Source: CAVTHW01 sp963734625
Lineage (GTDB): Bacteria; Acidobacteriota; Terriglobia; Bryobacterales; Bryobacteraceae
Assembly: GCA_963734625.1 (NCBI GenBank)
Contig: CAVTHW010000006.1
Location: 186,001-250,000, forward strand
Length of the DNA: 64,000 nucleotides
Reading direction: 5' to 3'
Each line of letters begins with the position of its first letter. The first letter of the stretch is position 1. The notes beneath the pieces are model-generated. The model was not told the origin of the DNA. It made no database searches and saw only the letters and a program-made list of their open reading frames with translations. The translations under genes and the position numbers were made by a program. Shown here in pieces: positions 16,138 to 25,377 of this stretch.

Positions 16138-18579
16138 ATGTCCGAGGATCGGATCGAGAAGGCACTGGAAGCAATGCAGAATGAAAGCGTCGCGCCGGAG
16201 GAATTGGCTGCGGCGCGGATGCGGACCTTCGAGAAACTGACTGCCACGCCCGCGACGGTCTGCGGCGGGGTTCAGGCAGACTTGCGCGCCTACCTTCACG
16301 GCGGGCTGGAAGCGAGCCGCCGGCTGCTGGTTGAAGACCACCTGACCCGCTGCCCGGACTGCCGCCGCGAGTTGGCCGCGCTCAGGGGCGAGAGCAAGGT
16401 CGTGGCCATGCCCGAGCGCCGCGCCCCAGGCTGGACCCGGCACAAAGCGTGGGCCATCGCGGCCGGCCTGGCGCTGCTGGGCGTGTATGCCGGCCGGGAC
16501 CGGATCGATTCGCTGCTGGCTCCCGGCGGGCCTCGGGCCACGGTAGAGTCGGTCTCCGGCCAGCTATATCGGGTGCCGGAGGGCGCGCTCGCCGCGGGGG
16601 CGGCCATCGCTGAGGGCGAGACCGTGCGGACCGGGCCGGCGACGCGCGCCATGTTGCGCCTGGCCGACGGATCCTCCGTCGAACTCAATGAACGCACCGA
16701 GCTCTTCGTCCACGCCGCCTGGAGCGGCGCGACCATCCGGCTGCAGCGCGGCGACGTCATCGTGCAGGCCGCCAAGCAGCGCCGCGGAAGTCTGCGCGTG
16801 GAGAGCCGGGATTCGCTCGCCTCGGTAAAGGGTACGATCTTCGCCGTGTCGGCCGGAATGGCCGGCTCGCTCGTGTCGGTGGTGGAAGGCTCGGTCGAGG
16901 TCTCTCAGTCGGGCCGGCGAACCGTCCTGACCAGGGGCCAGCACGCCGCCACCAACCCGGCCCTGCAGCGCGCGAACGTTCAGGACTCGGTGGCCTGGAG
17001 CCAGAATGCGGAGAAATACCTGGGTCTGCTCGGCGATTTTTCGGCACTGGAGCAACAGTTCGCGGCCCTGCCTAAACCCGCTCTCAGAACCCAAGCCAGC
17101 CTGCTGCGGTATCTGCCTTCGAACGTGGCGGTTTACGGCGCGGCCCCGAACCTGACCGGCACCATCGGCCAGGCGCTGGAGTTGTTCGATCAGCGCGCCG
17201 CCGAAAGTCCGGCCTTCGCCGAGTGGTGGAATTCCGCCAATGCGCAGCGCTTGCGGGCCGTGGTGGACCAGTGGCAAACCGTGATGCCGATGCTCGGCGA
17301 CGAGATCGTCTTCGCGCTCGCCAGCCCCGTGCCGGGCGGCAAGGAGCAGGTTCCGCTGGTTCTGGCTCAGGTGCAGCCGGAACGGCAGGAGGCATTGAAA
17401 CAAGCGTTGGAGAAGGTCGCTGCCGGTAAGCCGGTCGCGGGACTCTACCAGATCGCCGGCGGCTTAGTCACAATCTCGGATTCTCCGGCGCACTTGCAGT
17501 GGGCGCTGGCCCAGGCGGGGCAGGGCGCTTCCAGCGCCTTTGCGGCCGAGATCGTCCGGCGGTATCAGCGCGGCGCCGGCTGGCTCTTAGGCGTGGATGT
17601 GGCCGCGATGACTCCGGCGGCCGAGCGCGCCAGGTTGGATACCCTCGGGATCTCCGGCGTGAAGCAGGTGTTCTTCGAGCAGCGCACCGAGCAAGGCGCC
17701 GAGGAGAATGAAGCGACCATCGTCCTGGATGGTGCGCCAGTCGGGCCGGCTAATTGGCTGGCTCCGGCGGGAACTTCCGGCGCGGCCGAGTATATCTCCG
17801 GCGACGCCGTGCTTGCCCTTTCGGCCTCTACCCGCCAGCCCCGGCAGGTCTTCGACGAGTTTGCGGCGCAGATGTCCAGGATTCAGCCTCAGTTCCAGGA
17901 CTCCCTGAAGGTGCTGGAGTCCTCGCTGGGCGTCAGCATCAGCAACGACATCGCCGGCGCGCTGGGCACGGACTTCGCCCTCGCCGTCGAGCGCCCTACG
18001 GTTCCCGTGCCGGGCTGGATCGCGGTGATCGAGGTGACCAGTCCGGGTTCGCTGGACAATACCGTACTGCGCCTGGTGACGCTGTATAACAACCTGGCCG
18101 GAGCGGCGGACGCCGCCAAGAAGATCCAGGTGACGCAAGAGACCGTGGACGGGCGCGCCTGGACAACCCTGAAATCGCCAGTCCTGCCCATCCCGATCAC
18201 CTGGACTTATGACCAGGGTTATCTGCTGGTAAGTTCCGACCGGACCTTGGCGCTCGCGGCCATTGCCACCAGGCACGGCGGATTAGCGCTAACCGACTCC
18301 GCCGCTTTCCGGCAGCAGTTGCCTGCCGCCGCGGGAATCAGCCCATCCGGCTTCGTCTGGGTAAACACTAAGGGAGCCCTGCAGGGCCTCTCCGCGCTCG
18401 TCTCGAATCCGACCCTGCAGAAGCTGGCCGCGAACCACGAACCGGTGTTGGTGGTCGCCAACGTCGAACCCGGGCAGATTCGGTTCACCAGCCGCACCCG
18501 GCTGACCAGTCTGATTCTCAATGCGCTGACTGCCAGCGCCGCCGGACGCGCCACGGCCCCCGCGCCAACGGCCCGCTAG
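16138..18579 (+). CDS. Zinc-finger/FecR-domain protein, likely anti-sigma partner
   Basis: An 813-aa protein. The N-terminal cytoplasmic part has an anti-sigma zinc finger (VCGGVQADLRAYL with DHLTRCPDCRREL, residues 40-82). One membrane helix (about 102-118, AWAIAAGLALLGVYAG) precedes a FecR domain (about 135-285: AIAEGETVRTGPATRAMLRL, LRVESRDSLASVKGTIFAVS, GQHA). The remaining 500 residues resemble secreted DUF3352-like proteins but I cannot assign them. A GGGAGG site precedes the ATG. It is cotranscribed with the ECF sigma gene. The stop TAG falls at the end of a MITE. Confidence 0.82.
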   Translation: MSEDRIEKALEAMQNESVAPEELAAARMRTFEKLTATPATVCGGVQADLRAYLHGGLEASRRLLVEDHLTRCPDCRRELAALRGESKVVAMPERRAPGWTRHKAWAIAAGLALLGVYAGRDRIDSLLAPGGPRATVESVSGQLYRVPEGALAAGAAIAEGETVRTGPATRAMLRLADGSSVELNERTELFVHAAWSGATIRLQRGDVIVQAAKQRRGSLRVESRDSLASVKGTIFAVSAGMAGSLVSVVEGSVEVSQSGRRTVLTRGQHAATNPALQRANVQDSVAWSQNAEKYLGLLGDFSALEQQFAALPKPALRTQASLLRYLPSNVAVYGAAPNLTGTIGQALELFDQRAAESPAFAEWWNSANAQRLRAVVDQWQTVMPMLGDEIVFALASPVPGGKEQVPLVLAQVQPERQEALKQALEKVAAGKPVAGLYQIAGGLVTISDSPAHLQWALAQAGQGASSAFAAEIVRRYQRGAGWLLGVDVAAMTPAAERARLDTLGISGVKQVFFEQRTEQGAEENEATIVLDGAPVGPANWLAPAGTSGAAEYISGDAVLALSASTRQPRQVFDEFAAQMSRIQPQFQDSLKVLESSLGVSISNDIAGALGTDFALAVERPTVPVPGWIAVIEVTSPGSLDNTVLRLVTLYNNLAGAADAAKKIQVTQETVDGRAWTTLKSPVLPIPITWTYDQGYLLVSSDRTLALAAIATRHGGLALTDSAAFRQQLPAAAGISPSGFVWVNTKGALQGLSALVSNPTLQKLAANHEPVLVVANVEPGQIRFTSRTRLTSLILNALTASAAGRATAPAPTAR

Positions 18580-18670
18580 TGGTCTGCGGCTGGTCATGCT
18601 TCTGGCTCAGGGAGATACCCCTGAACCACGACCGGGAGGGAGTGGTCAGTATTTGCGCCGCAGCCCGCTA
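18577..18670. repeat. IS630-type MITE (family B), copy 2
   Basis: TA-GTGGTCTGCGGC on the left is mirrored by GCCGCAGCCCGC-TA on the right, and the interior reads as the reverse of copy 1 (GCGGCGCAAATACTG, CACTCCCTCCCGGTCGTGG). Flanking TA dinucleotides match the IS630-type target. The left TA lies in the TAG stop of the FecR gene and the right TA in the TAG stop of the convergent gene, so the element fills the whole gap and ends both genes. Confidence 0.78.
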
Positions 18671-19312
18671 GGCCGGCACAATCAATCCGGAACTGGGCGC
18701 GGGCGGGACGAAGGCGGGGGCTCCGGCGAACTCCCGGAGCAGAAATTCGATGAAAGCGCGGCCGCGAGGGCGGCCGTTATTGTGCTCGAATTCCAGGCGC
18801 TGCAAGAGAACCAGGATTCCCAGAATGTCGTTGTCGCGAAGGGTCTCGATCCCTAGTTGCTCCTTGCGGCGCTTGCGAAACTCGTCCAGTTCCGCCTGGG
18901 CCCGCTGCTGGATGGCCGCCGCCACCAGGTTCGCGGGGCGGGTTTGGTAGATCAGCCCTGAATCCAAGGTCCGGTAGGTGCGCACCAGCGCGTCCAGCGC
19001 CTCGCGGACGTCGCTGTCGACGGCGCCGGGAGAACTCAGCGCGATCCGTGAGAGGGTCACGCTCATGAACGCGACCAGCGGCTCGTTCCCGCGGAGAAAA
19101 TCCTCGCTTAGCTCAACCTCCGGACTCGGATACTGCTGCATATCGGGCTCGGGCGGCTTCTCGTGCTTGCGGGCTTCTTCCAGGTACGGGCACTCCAGCG
19201 GACAGGCCACCGTCACCTCGCGCGCGGCGCCGCAGCAGATCGAACAGATCTCGCTGCGGAGGCCGGGGCAGTAGCGGCGTGGCCGCCGGGTTTCGCAAAT
19301 CGAGCAACGCAT
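18668..19312 (-). CDS. Cysteine-rich N-terminal protein of unknown function
   Basis: A 214-aa protein that I do not recognise by name. The first 50 residues hold eight cysteines (MRCSICETRRPRRYCPG, ICSICCGAAREVTVACPLEC), likely two zinc sites. The rest is mostly helical (FMSVTLSRIALSS, ALDALVRTYRTLDSG, AAIQQRAQAELDEFRKRRKE, LVLLQRLEFEHNNGRPRGRA). The ATG at 19312 begins the Cys motif and follows AGGAG; dgt ends seven bases before it, so they are cotranscribed. The function is unknown. Confidence 0.75.
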   Translation of the reverse strand: MRCSICETRRPRRYCPGLRSEICSICCGAAREVTVACPLECPYLEEARKHEKPPEPDMQQYPSPEVELSEDFLRGNEPLVAFMSVTLSRIALSSPGAVDSDVREALDALVRTYRTLDSGLIYQTRPANLVAAAIQQRAQAELDEFRKRRKEQLGIETLRDNDILGILVLLQRLEFEHNNGRPRGRAFIEFLLREFAGAPAFVPPAPSSGLIVPA

Positions 19313-19319
19313 GGTTCTC

Positions 19320-20450
19320 CTATTCTCCACGCTCCACCACACGCTCGTAGGTGCGGTGGAAGAAGCCGTCGGTCATCCCCGCGATGTAATCGCACACCAC
19401 CCGATGCGGCGCGCCGCCGGCGGCCTGTTCGCTGTAGGGCAAAGGCAAGCGGTCCGGATGATCCAGGAAGAACTTGAACAGCTCGGCCAGCATGGCGGAC
19501 ACCCGCGCCCGCTCCTCGAGCAGAGCGCCGGTGAAATAGACGTGCCCCCGCAAGAAGGCCTTCAGCGCGGCGCAGGTTTCCGCCGCCGCCGGCGTTAGCG
19601 AGGCCAGCCGCCGCGGATGACGCCGGACGTCATCGACGTTCTTCACGCCCGCCCGCGCGGCCGCCACGCACGCGCCCTCAATCAGCCCGGACACCAGCAG
19701 GTCGATCAAGCCGCGCAACGCTTCCTGAAACTGAATCCGTTTCGGCGCACCCGGAAACTGCATCTCCGCCTTATCCAGGATCTCCGCGTAGTGCGGAACC
19801 GACGCAGTGAGGTTCTCCAGGGTATACAGGCCGGCCGAAAACGAGTCGTCCAGGTCGGCCGTGTTGTAGGCGATCTCGTCGGCGACATCGATCAACTGGG
19901 CCTCCAGCGGAGGGCGCAGCCCGGGCAGGTACTCGCTCAGCTCGGGCGCCTCTCCCGGCTCGAAGTCGCGGGAGTGCTTGGCCATGCCTTCACGCACTTC
20001 GAAGCTGAGGTTAAGCCCCGGAAACCGCGCATAGCGCTGCTCGAAAAACTCCACGATGCGCAGCCCATGCAGATTGTGATCGAAACGCTCGCCGAACCGG
20101 CGCATCTCCCGGTCGAGCGCCTCCTCGCCGGCGTGGGCGAAGGGCGGATGACCGATATCGTGCGCCAGGGCCAAGGCTTCCGTCAGGCTGGCATTGAGGC
20201 CCAGCGCATCGGCCGCGGTGCGCGCAATCTGCGCGACCTCGATCGTGTGCGTCAGGCGGTTGCGGAAGTGGTCGGACAGGGCCGGCGTGAAGACCTGGGT
20301 CTTGTCCTCCAGGCGCCGGAAGGCACGCGCGTGAACGATCCGGTCCCGGTCCCTCTGAAACTCGTCCCGATAGGGATGCGGCGGTTCCGGATAGCGCCGG
20401 CCCAGGCTCCGTTCGGCCGGGAACCGCAGCGCTTCCAGGCTGGGTTGCAT
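19320..20450 (-). CDS. dgt: dGTP triphosphohydrolase-like HD enzyme
   Basis: A 376-aa cytoplasmic HD-domain enzyme releasing tripolyphosphate from dNTPs. The fold starts with DRDRIVHARAFRRLEDKTQV. The metal ligands are visible as LTHTIEVAQIARTAA (His), ALAHDIGHPPFAHAGE (HD) and a later aspartate in VADEIAYNTADLDD. Length fits the short, hexameric dgt group. It lies ten bases after the TPR-protein gene and just before the Cys-rich protein gene. Confidence 0.92.
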   Translation of the reverse strand: MQPSLEALRFPAERSLGRRYPEPPHPYRDEFQRDRDRIVHARAFRRLEDKTQVFTPALSDHFRNRLTHTIEVAQIARTAADALGLNASLTEALALAHDIGHPPFAHAGEEALDREMRRFGERFDHNLHGLRIVEFFEQRYARFPGLNLSFEVREGMAKHSRDFEPGEAPELSEYLPGLRPPLEAQLIDVADEIAYNTADLDDSFSAGLYTLENLTASVPHYAEILDKAEMQFPGAPKRIQFQEALRGLIDLLVSGLIEGACVAAARAGVKNVDDVRRHPRRLASLTPAAAETCAALKAFLRGHVYFTGALLEERARVSAMLAELFKFFLDHPDRLPLPYSEQAAGGAPHRVVCDYIAGMTDGFFHRTYERVVERGE

Positions 20451-20460
20451 ACGCCCTGGC

Positions 20461-21165
20461 CTACTTCGCCGCTGTCAGGCCTTCCAGGGCGCTGGTCGCA
20501 TCGCGGCCCACGCTCCCTGGCTGCGACTTCAACGGCTCCAGCAGATTGCGCGCTTCCTGGGGCTTGCTCGCGGCCAGTACTTGCGCCAGCGCGATCGTGG
20601 CCTGCGCCTTGGAAACCATCAGGGTGGGCTTGGCGATCAGGGCCCGCAGCAGCTTCTCCGCCTCCGCCGGCGCGCCCTGCGCGAATCGCACCTGGGCCAG
20701 GGCATAGTTCGCCAGGGACGCGTATTCCGGATTGCCGGATTTGGCGACTTCGCTAAAGGCCCGAGCCCCTTCGTCCAGCTTCCCCGCGTCGGTGGCCATG
20801 CTCCCCAACAGGTAGCGGCCTACGGCTCCCTCGGTTGTCCCCGGGTACTTGGTCGCAAGGTCCGTCAAGGACTTGGCGATAGCTTTGTCCTTATCCTCGG
20901 TAGTAGGGAAGGCGACGGAGGTGCCCTGAGGATCCTGCGCAACGTTCGCGGCCAGCACCTCCAGGGCCTTGGAGAGCTCGGCCTGGCGCGCCGCGCTCTG
21001 GCGAACGCTGTAGAACCACCAGCCGACCGCCACGAGCACCACCACCACCGCCACGGCGCCATAGCGCACCATTTGTTTCTTGTGTTCTGTGAGGAATTCG
21101 ACGGTGTGCCCGACTTCCTGCGCGAACTTGTCCTGTTTCAGCCCTTTACGAGTGAGTCTGTCCAC
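20461..21165 (-). CDS. YfgM-like membrane-anchored TPR protein
   Basis: A 234-aa protein with a short cytoplasmic N-terminus (MDRLTRKGLKQDKFAQEVGH), one transmembrane helix (about 35-54, YGAVAVVVVLVAVGWWFYSV) and a periplasmic region of TPR-like repeats (LATKYPGTTEGAVGRYLLGS, AFSEVAKSGNPEYASLANYA). This is the layout of YfgM (DUF2133) proteins linked to the SecYEG translocon and the periplasmic chaperone network. It precedes dgt in a minus-strand run. Confidence 0.78.
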   Translation of the reverse strand: MDRLTRKGLKQDKFAQEVGHTVEFLTEHKKQMVRYGAVAVVVVLVAVGWWFYSVRQSAARQAELSKALEVLAANVAQDPQGTSVAFPTTEDKDKAIAKSLTDLATKYPGTTEGAVGRYLLGSMATDAGKLDEGARAFSEVAKSGNPEYASLANYALAQVRFAQGAPAEAEKLLRALIAKPTLMVSKAQATIALAQVLAASKPQEARNLLEPLKSQPGSVGRDATSALEGLTAAK

Positions 21166-21207
21166 TGGAACCTCGGTGAGAAATTTGATCCTAGCATATT
21201 GGCCGGC

Positions 21208-21858
21208 TCAGCGGACGTGGGTCAGCTTGTTGCGGATGGCGAACTTCGCCAGACCCACCAAGTCCTGCACGTCCAGCTTGCGCATCATGTGGCTGCGGTA
21301 GACCGAGACAGTCTTCTGGCTGATCTCCAGCCGTTCGGCGATCTGCTTGCCGGTGAGTCCCTGGACCAGCAGCGTGAAGACCTGATGCTGCCTGGGACTC
21401 AGTTGCTCGTACCCCTCGCCCCGTCCGGCGCCGCTGGGCGCCAAAACCTCCGGCAGATTGAATCGAGGCGAGACGTAGATGCTTCCTTCCCGGACCTGTC
21501 GCAGAGCCTCCAACAGGCACTCCGCCGGGTCGCTCTTCAGAATGTAGCCGTTCGCCCCGGATCGGAGCACCTCGAGCACCGTCTTCCGGTCCCGGCGCAT
21601 GGAGACGATCAGAATCTTGGTCGAGGGGCAGCGGCGGCGGATTCGGCGGACAACACCAAGAGCGTCCAGCTTAGCAAGTCCGAGGTCCAGGACCGCCACA
21701 TCTGGCGACAGGGAAGCGATCAGCTTGATCGCGCTTCGCCCGTCGCCGCAGTGCCCGACGACTCGAAACTTCCGCGTCTTCTCGCAGAGCGCGGCCATCC
21801 CCTCCCGCAGCAGGGTCTGCTCATCGGCCAGAACGATGGTAGTCCTCCGCGCCCTCAT
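21208..21858 (-). CDS. NarL/FixJ-type response regulator
   Basis: A 216-aa two-domain regulator. The receiver domain has the acidic pair in IVLADEQTLLREG, the phospho-acceptor aspartate in DVAVLDLGLAKLDALG and the lysine in GYILKSDPAECL. The C-terminal LuxR-type HTH is LSPRQHQVFTLLVQGLTGKQ followed by IAERLEISQKTVSVYRSHMM. No histidine kinase gene is adjacent, so its partner is elsewhere. It lies 44 bases after the STAS gene on the same strand. Confidence 0.92.
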   Translation of the reverse strand: MRARRTTIVLADEQTLLREGMAALCEKTRKFRVVGHCGDGRSAIKLIASLSPDVAVLDLGLAKLDALGVVRRIRRRCPSTKILIVSMRRDRKTVLEVLRSGANGYILKSDPAECLLEALRQVREGSIYVSPRFNLPEVLAPSGAGRGEGYEQLSPRQHQVFTLLVQGLTGKQIAERLEISQKTVSVYRSHMMRKLDVQDLVGLAKFAIRNKLTHVR

Positions 21859-21902
21859 CCGCTGAACGCTGCGCCTGGTTGGGCCGCCAGCAGACGTAAG
21901 TC

Positions 21903-22247
21903 TTACAGGAAACTGCGCAGGGCGGAGGCTTCGTCGTCGTGGACTTCGAACACCGTATACAGCTTGGTGATCTGAAGCAGATCCTTCACCCGCTTGCTCA
22001 GGCCGAGCAGTTTCAAGACGCCGCCCTGATTGGTGGCCGTGGTGAAACCCGAAACCAGTTCACCCACCCCCGAGCTGTCGATGTAAGAAACGTCACTGAG
22101 ATTCAGAAGAATCTTCTTGTTGCCCTTGGAAACCAGCCCGCGAATAGACTCGCGAAGCGCGCTGGCGCCTTCTCCCAAGGTAATGCGCCCCAGCGCGTCG
22201 ATTACGCTGACGTCGCCCACCTGCCGCGTCACAACTTGTATACTCAC
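21903..22247 (-). CDS. STAS-domain anti-sigma factor antagonist
   Basis: A 114-aa SpoIIAA/RsbV-like protein with the phosphorylation serine in SYIDSSGVGELVSGF and a typical start IQVVTRQVGDVSVIDALGRI. It starts at GTG with a strong AGGAGG nine bases upstream. Family role: when unphosphorylated it binds the RsbW-type kinase and frees its partner. Its neighbour upstream is such a kinase, so the two form a switch. No sigma-B type sigma factor is visible nearby. Confidence 0.9.
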   Translation of the reverse strand: MSIQVVTRQVGDVSVIDALGRITLGEGASALRESIRGLVSKGNKKILLNLSDVSYIDSSGVGELVSGFTTATNQGGVLKLLGLSKRVKDLLQITKLYTVFEVHDDEASALRSFL

Positions 22248-22278
22248 TGCGTAGTCCTCCTAAATTAATCCCGCTCCA

Positions 22279-22722
22279 TCACGACTTCTGCGTCAAGTAC
22301 TTCACCAGTCTGACTTCCGTTCCAGTTGGAGTCAGTCTGCGTATTTGAACCTCGTCCACAAACGCCCGGACCAGGAGCAGCCCCCGGCCGGACTGGTGGA
22401 GCAAATTTTCGTCAGCCAGAGGATCGGGCAGGCTCGCCAGGTCGAAGCCGTCTCCCTCGTCCGCCACGATGACGGCGAGGTGATCGGCGGCCCTGGCAAT
22501 CTCCAGATGCACTCTCTTGTGCGCATTGTAGCGGTTCCCATGCACCACGGCGTTCACCATGGTCTCGCGCACCGCCATGCTGATCTTGTGCAGCTCTTCC
22601 TCGGGGAGACCCGCTTCCTCAGCCGCCTTCAGGACCATTTCGTCGGCCCCGTCAACGCTTTCCAAAGTGGATTCCAAGTAGGTATCGACCACGCAGATTT
22701 CTCCGCCAGCCAGCCCGCCCAT
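22279..22722 (-). CDS. RsbW-like ATP-binding anti-sigma/kinase
   Basis: A 147-aa HATPase_c_2 protein. The N box is in AVRETMVNAVVHGNRYN, the G1 box in VIVADEGDGFDLASLPDP, and the ATP lid is in HQSGRGLLLVRAFVDEV. Such proteins phosphorylate STAS antagonists and hold a sigma factor or another target. It is the first gene of the pair with the STAS gene (31-base spacing). The 99 bases to the divergent mutS2 hold both promoters; TACAAT near 22777 is one possible -10. Confidence 0.87.
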   Translation of the reverse strand: MGGLAGGEICVVDTYLESTLESVDGADEMVLKAAEEAGLPEEELHKISMAVRETMVNAVVHGNRYNAHKRVHLEIARAADHLAVIVADEGDGFDLASLPDPLADENLLHQSGRGLLLVRAFVDEVQIRRLTPTGTEVRLVKYLTQKS

Positions 22723-22821
22723 GGTGATTCACGTACTCGCCCCGGCTGATTCGCAACCCGGTCAAGTCGAATCGTTACAATAGAATAGTTACACTCAAAA
22801 AGTCAAGGTGGTGGTCGCCCC

Positions 22822-25242
22822 GTGAAGATCGCGAGCTCGGAACTCCTGGAATTCGACGCCCTGAAGCGGCTGCTGCTCCGTTACGTCTCCAGCCCGCTCG
22901 GTCGTCAGGAAATCGAGAAGATCCAGCCGGGCGTCGATCGCGCCGCTCTGGAAGAGACCCTGGCCCAAACGGGCGAAGCAATTGAGTATCTCCAAACCGC
23001 CTCCCGGCCCCATCCGGCTGCGCGCGGCGCGGCCGTGCGGCTCCACTTCGACACCCTCCGGGAGCCTGCCCAGGCGCTCGGCAAACTGCGCATCGAGGGA
23101 GCCTGCCTGGAAGCCGCCGAAATTTGCGAGCTGACCGAATTGCTGGACGTCGCCGCCGACATCCGCCGCCTGCTCTTGTCCGTGGCCCAGCGATTTCCCC
23201 GGCTGGGCGCTCTTGCCGAGAAGCTCGGCGAGTTCTCCCCGCTGGTGCGGGATCTGGCGGGCAAGTTCCTTCCGGATGGAACCGTAGTGGACCATGCCAC
23301 GCCGGAGCTCGCCCGCCTGAGGCGCGAGACCGAGAGGCAGCGGGTGCTCATCCAGGAGTCGCTCGAGCGGTTTCTGCGCCTGCACCGCGAGGCGGATGTC
23401 TTGCAGGAGGAGTTCGTCACCATCCGCAACGAGCGCTTCGTGGTGCCCGTCATCGCCGGCCGCCAGAAGAAGATCGAGGGCGTCATCCATGCCTCCAGCG
23501 GCAGCGGCCACACCCTCTTTGTCGAGCCGCTCGAGACCATCGAGCTGAACAACGACCTGGTGCGGCTCACCGAGGAGGAGCTGCGCGAGGTTCACAGAAT
23601 CCTGCGGGAGATGACCGCGCGCCTGCGCCAGTCGCAGGGCCCCATCCAGCGCACGGCCGCGGTTCTGGCCGAGCTCGAATTGCTGTTCGCCAAGGCGGAC
23701 TTCGCCCTCGACTTCGGCTGCGTCATCCCCCGCTTCAGCCCTCCGGAGGCCCGCCGCCTGAGGCTGCGGGACGCCCGCCACCCTCTGTTGGAGGAGGTCC
23801 TGCGCCGTCAGAAGCGGCCGATCGTTCCGGTCTCCCTCGCACTCGACGACGAATGCCGGACCCTGCTCATCAGCGGTCCAAACACCGGCGGCAAGACCGT
23901 CACCATGAAGACCGTGGGGCTCCTGGCGCTCATGGCCCAATCCGGGCTGCCCGTTCCTTGCCTCGAGGCCGAGTTCCCGATCTTCGGCCAGGTGCTGGCT
24001 GACATCGGCGACAACCAGTCCATCCAGGAAAGCCTGAGCACTTTCTCCGCGCACATCGCCAGAGTCCGGGAGATGCTGGCCGCCGCCGATTCCGGTTCCC
24101 TGGTGCTTCTGGACGAGTTGGGCCGCGCGACCGACCCCGAAGAGGGCGGCGCGCTGGGAGTGGCCGTCATCGAGCACTTCCGCGCTACCGGAGCGTTCAC
24201 CCTCGCTTCCACTCACTTGCTCGCCCTCAAGATCTACGGCGCCGGCGTCCCCGGCGTCACCAACGCCAGCATGGGCTTCGACGACCGGACCCTGGAGCCC
24301 ACCTATGTCTTGATGACTGGAGCGCCCGGCAAATCGGCCGGCCTGGAAATCGCCCGCCACCTCGGCATGCCGGAGCACCTCATCGACGAGGCGCGCCAGC
24401 GGCTGGGGAGCCGGGAGCGCGACGTCGCGGCTTTCCTTTCGGAACTGCACCTGCGCCTGGAAGAGGTTTCCGGGCGCGAGCGGGAACTTCGCGAGCAGAT
24501 CGTGTCCCTGGCCGCCCGCGAGCAGGCGCTCACCAAGCAGTGGTCCGACCGCGAGTCCGCCAAGCTGAAAGAGCTTGATCGCCGCTGCGACCTGGTGCTG
24601 GAGCGGTTCGAAGAGCAGGCGCGCGAGACCCTCGCCGGTATTTTGCAGGAACCGGAGCGAAAGAAGGCCGCCGGCGGCGCTCTGCGCCAGGTGGCCAAGC
24701 TCAAGCGGGAGCTGCGCGAGGAAATGGAAGTTACCGTTCTTTCCACGCGCAGCGATTCACGCGGCGGCGTGCTGGAGCGGCCGAAGATCGTCGAAGGCGC
24801 CCGCGTTCGCCTGAAAGGGGTTCGCGAGCCGGCTCGCGTTCGCCGGCTTCTCGCTGGCGATCGGATCGAAGTCGAGGCGGGATTCATGAAGCTGCAAGTT
24901 TCCGCGGACGAGGTGCTGGAGGTACTGCCCGACGCGCCCGGCGTCTCCCTGCCGCCGAGGGTTTCCTTCGACGCGGCTCCTCTGGTGAGCGGCGCGGTCG
25001 AGGAACTCAATCTGATCGGCCAGCGCGCCGAAGAGGCTATCGAGCGGGTGGAGAAGTTTCTGGACACCGCGATTTTGGCCGACGTCACCCAGGTCAGAAT
25101 CGTCCACGGCCACGGCATGGGTATACTGCGCCGGGCCGTCGCCGAGTATCTGGCCAAGCACCCCAACGTGGAGAAGTCCTATCCCGCCGAACAGAGCCAG
25201 GGCGGCACTGGCGCAACCATTGTGGAGTTAAAGGGAAGTTGA
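22822..25242 (+). CDS. mutS2: MutS2 (recombination/ribosome-collision ATPase)
   Basis: An 806-aa MutS2. The core and lever domain (1-300) has HASSGSGHTLFVEPLETIEL. The Walker A is ISGPNTGGKTVTMKTVGLL near residue 354, the Walker B is SLVLLDELGRATDPEEGGAL, followed by a long coiled coil (about 515-640). The C-terminal Smr nuclease domain (about 725-806) has ELNLIGQRAEEAIERVEKFL and VRIVHGHGMGILRRAVAEYL with the HGxG motif. It starts at GTG. MutS2 suppresses recombination and acts on collided ribosomes. Confidence 0.96.
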   Translation: MKIASSELLEFDALKRLLLRYVSSPLGRQEIEKIQPGVDRAALEETLAQTGEAIEYLQTASRPHPAARGAAVRLHFDTLREPAQALGKLRIEGACLEAAEICELTELLDVAADIRRLLLSVAQRFPRLGALAEKLGEFSPLVRDLAGKFLPDGTVVDHATPELARLRRETERQRVLIQESLERFLRLHREADVLQEEFVTIRNERFVVPVIAGRQKKIEGVIHASSGSGHTLFVEPLETIELNNDLVRLTEEELREVHRILREMTARLRQSQGPIQRTAAVLAELELLFAKADFALDFGCVIPRFSPPEARRLRLRDARHPLLEEVLRRQKRPIVPVSLALDDECRTLLISGPNTGGKTVTMKTVGLLALMAQSGLPVPCLEAEFPIFGQVLADIGDNQSIQESLSTFSAHIARVREMLAAADSGSLVLLDELGRATDPEEGGALGVAVIEHFRATGAFTLASTHLLALKIYGAGVPGVTNASMGFDDRTLEPTYVLMTGAPGKSAGLEIARHLGMPEHLIDEARQRLGSRERDVAAFLSELHLRLEEVSGRERELREQIVSLAAREQALTKQWSDRESAKLKELDRRCDLVLERFEEQARETLAGILQEPERKKAAGGALRQVAKLKRELREEMEVTVLSTRSDSRGGVLERPKIVEGARVRLKGVREPARVRRLLAGDRIEVEAGFMKLQVSADEVLEVLPDAPGVSLPPRVSFDAAPLVSGAVEELNLIGQRAEEAIERVEKFLDTAILADVTQVRIVHGHGMGILRRAVAEYLAKHPNVEKSYPAEQSQGGTGATIVELKGS

Positions 25243-25302
25243 CGCCGGAATCCTACTGTCGCTAGAGTAGGAGAAGCCGTTCGCCAGCGAAGCAGTTCCT
25301 GT

Positions 25303-25377
25303 GTCCCCATCGTCTAGCCCGGCCTAGGACATCGCCCTTTCACGGCGGTAACGGGGGTTCGAATCCCCCTGGGGACG
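25303..25377 (+). tRNA. tRNA-Glu (anticodon TTC)
   Basis: A 75-nt cloverleaf. The acceptor arm GTCCCCA pairs with TGGGGAC; the anticodon arm CGCCC-TTTCACG-GCG carries TTC at 25340-25342; the T arm is GGGGGTTCGAATCCCCC. No CCA is encoded. An IS3 remnant abuts its 3' end, and the accessory region begins there. Confidence 0.93.

Noticed and set aside
25314..25377. Extension of the IS3 OrfB frame through tRNA-Glu
   Set aside because: The last 22 codons are tRNA sequence read by chance.
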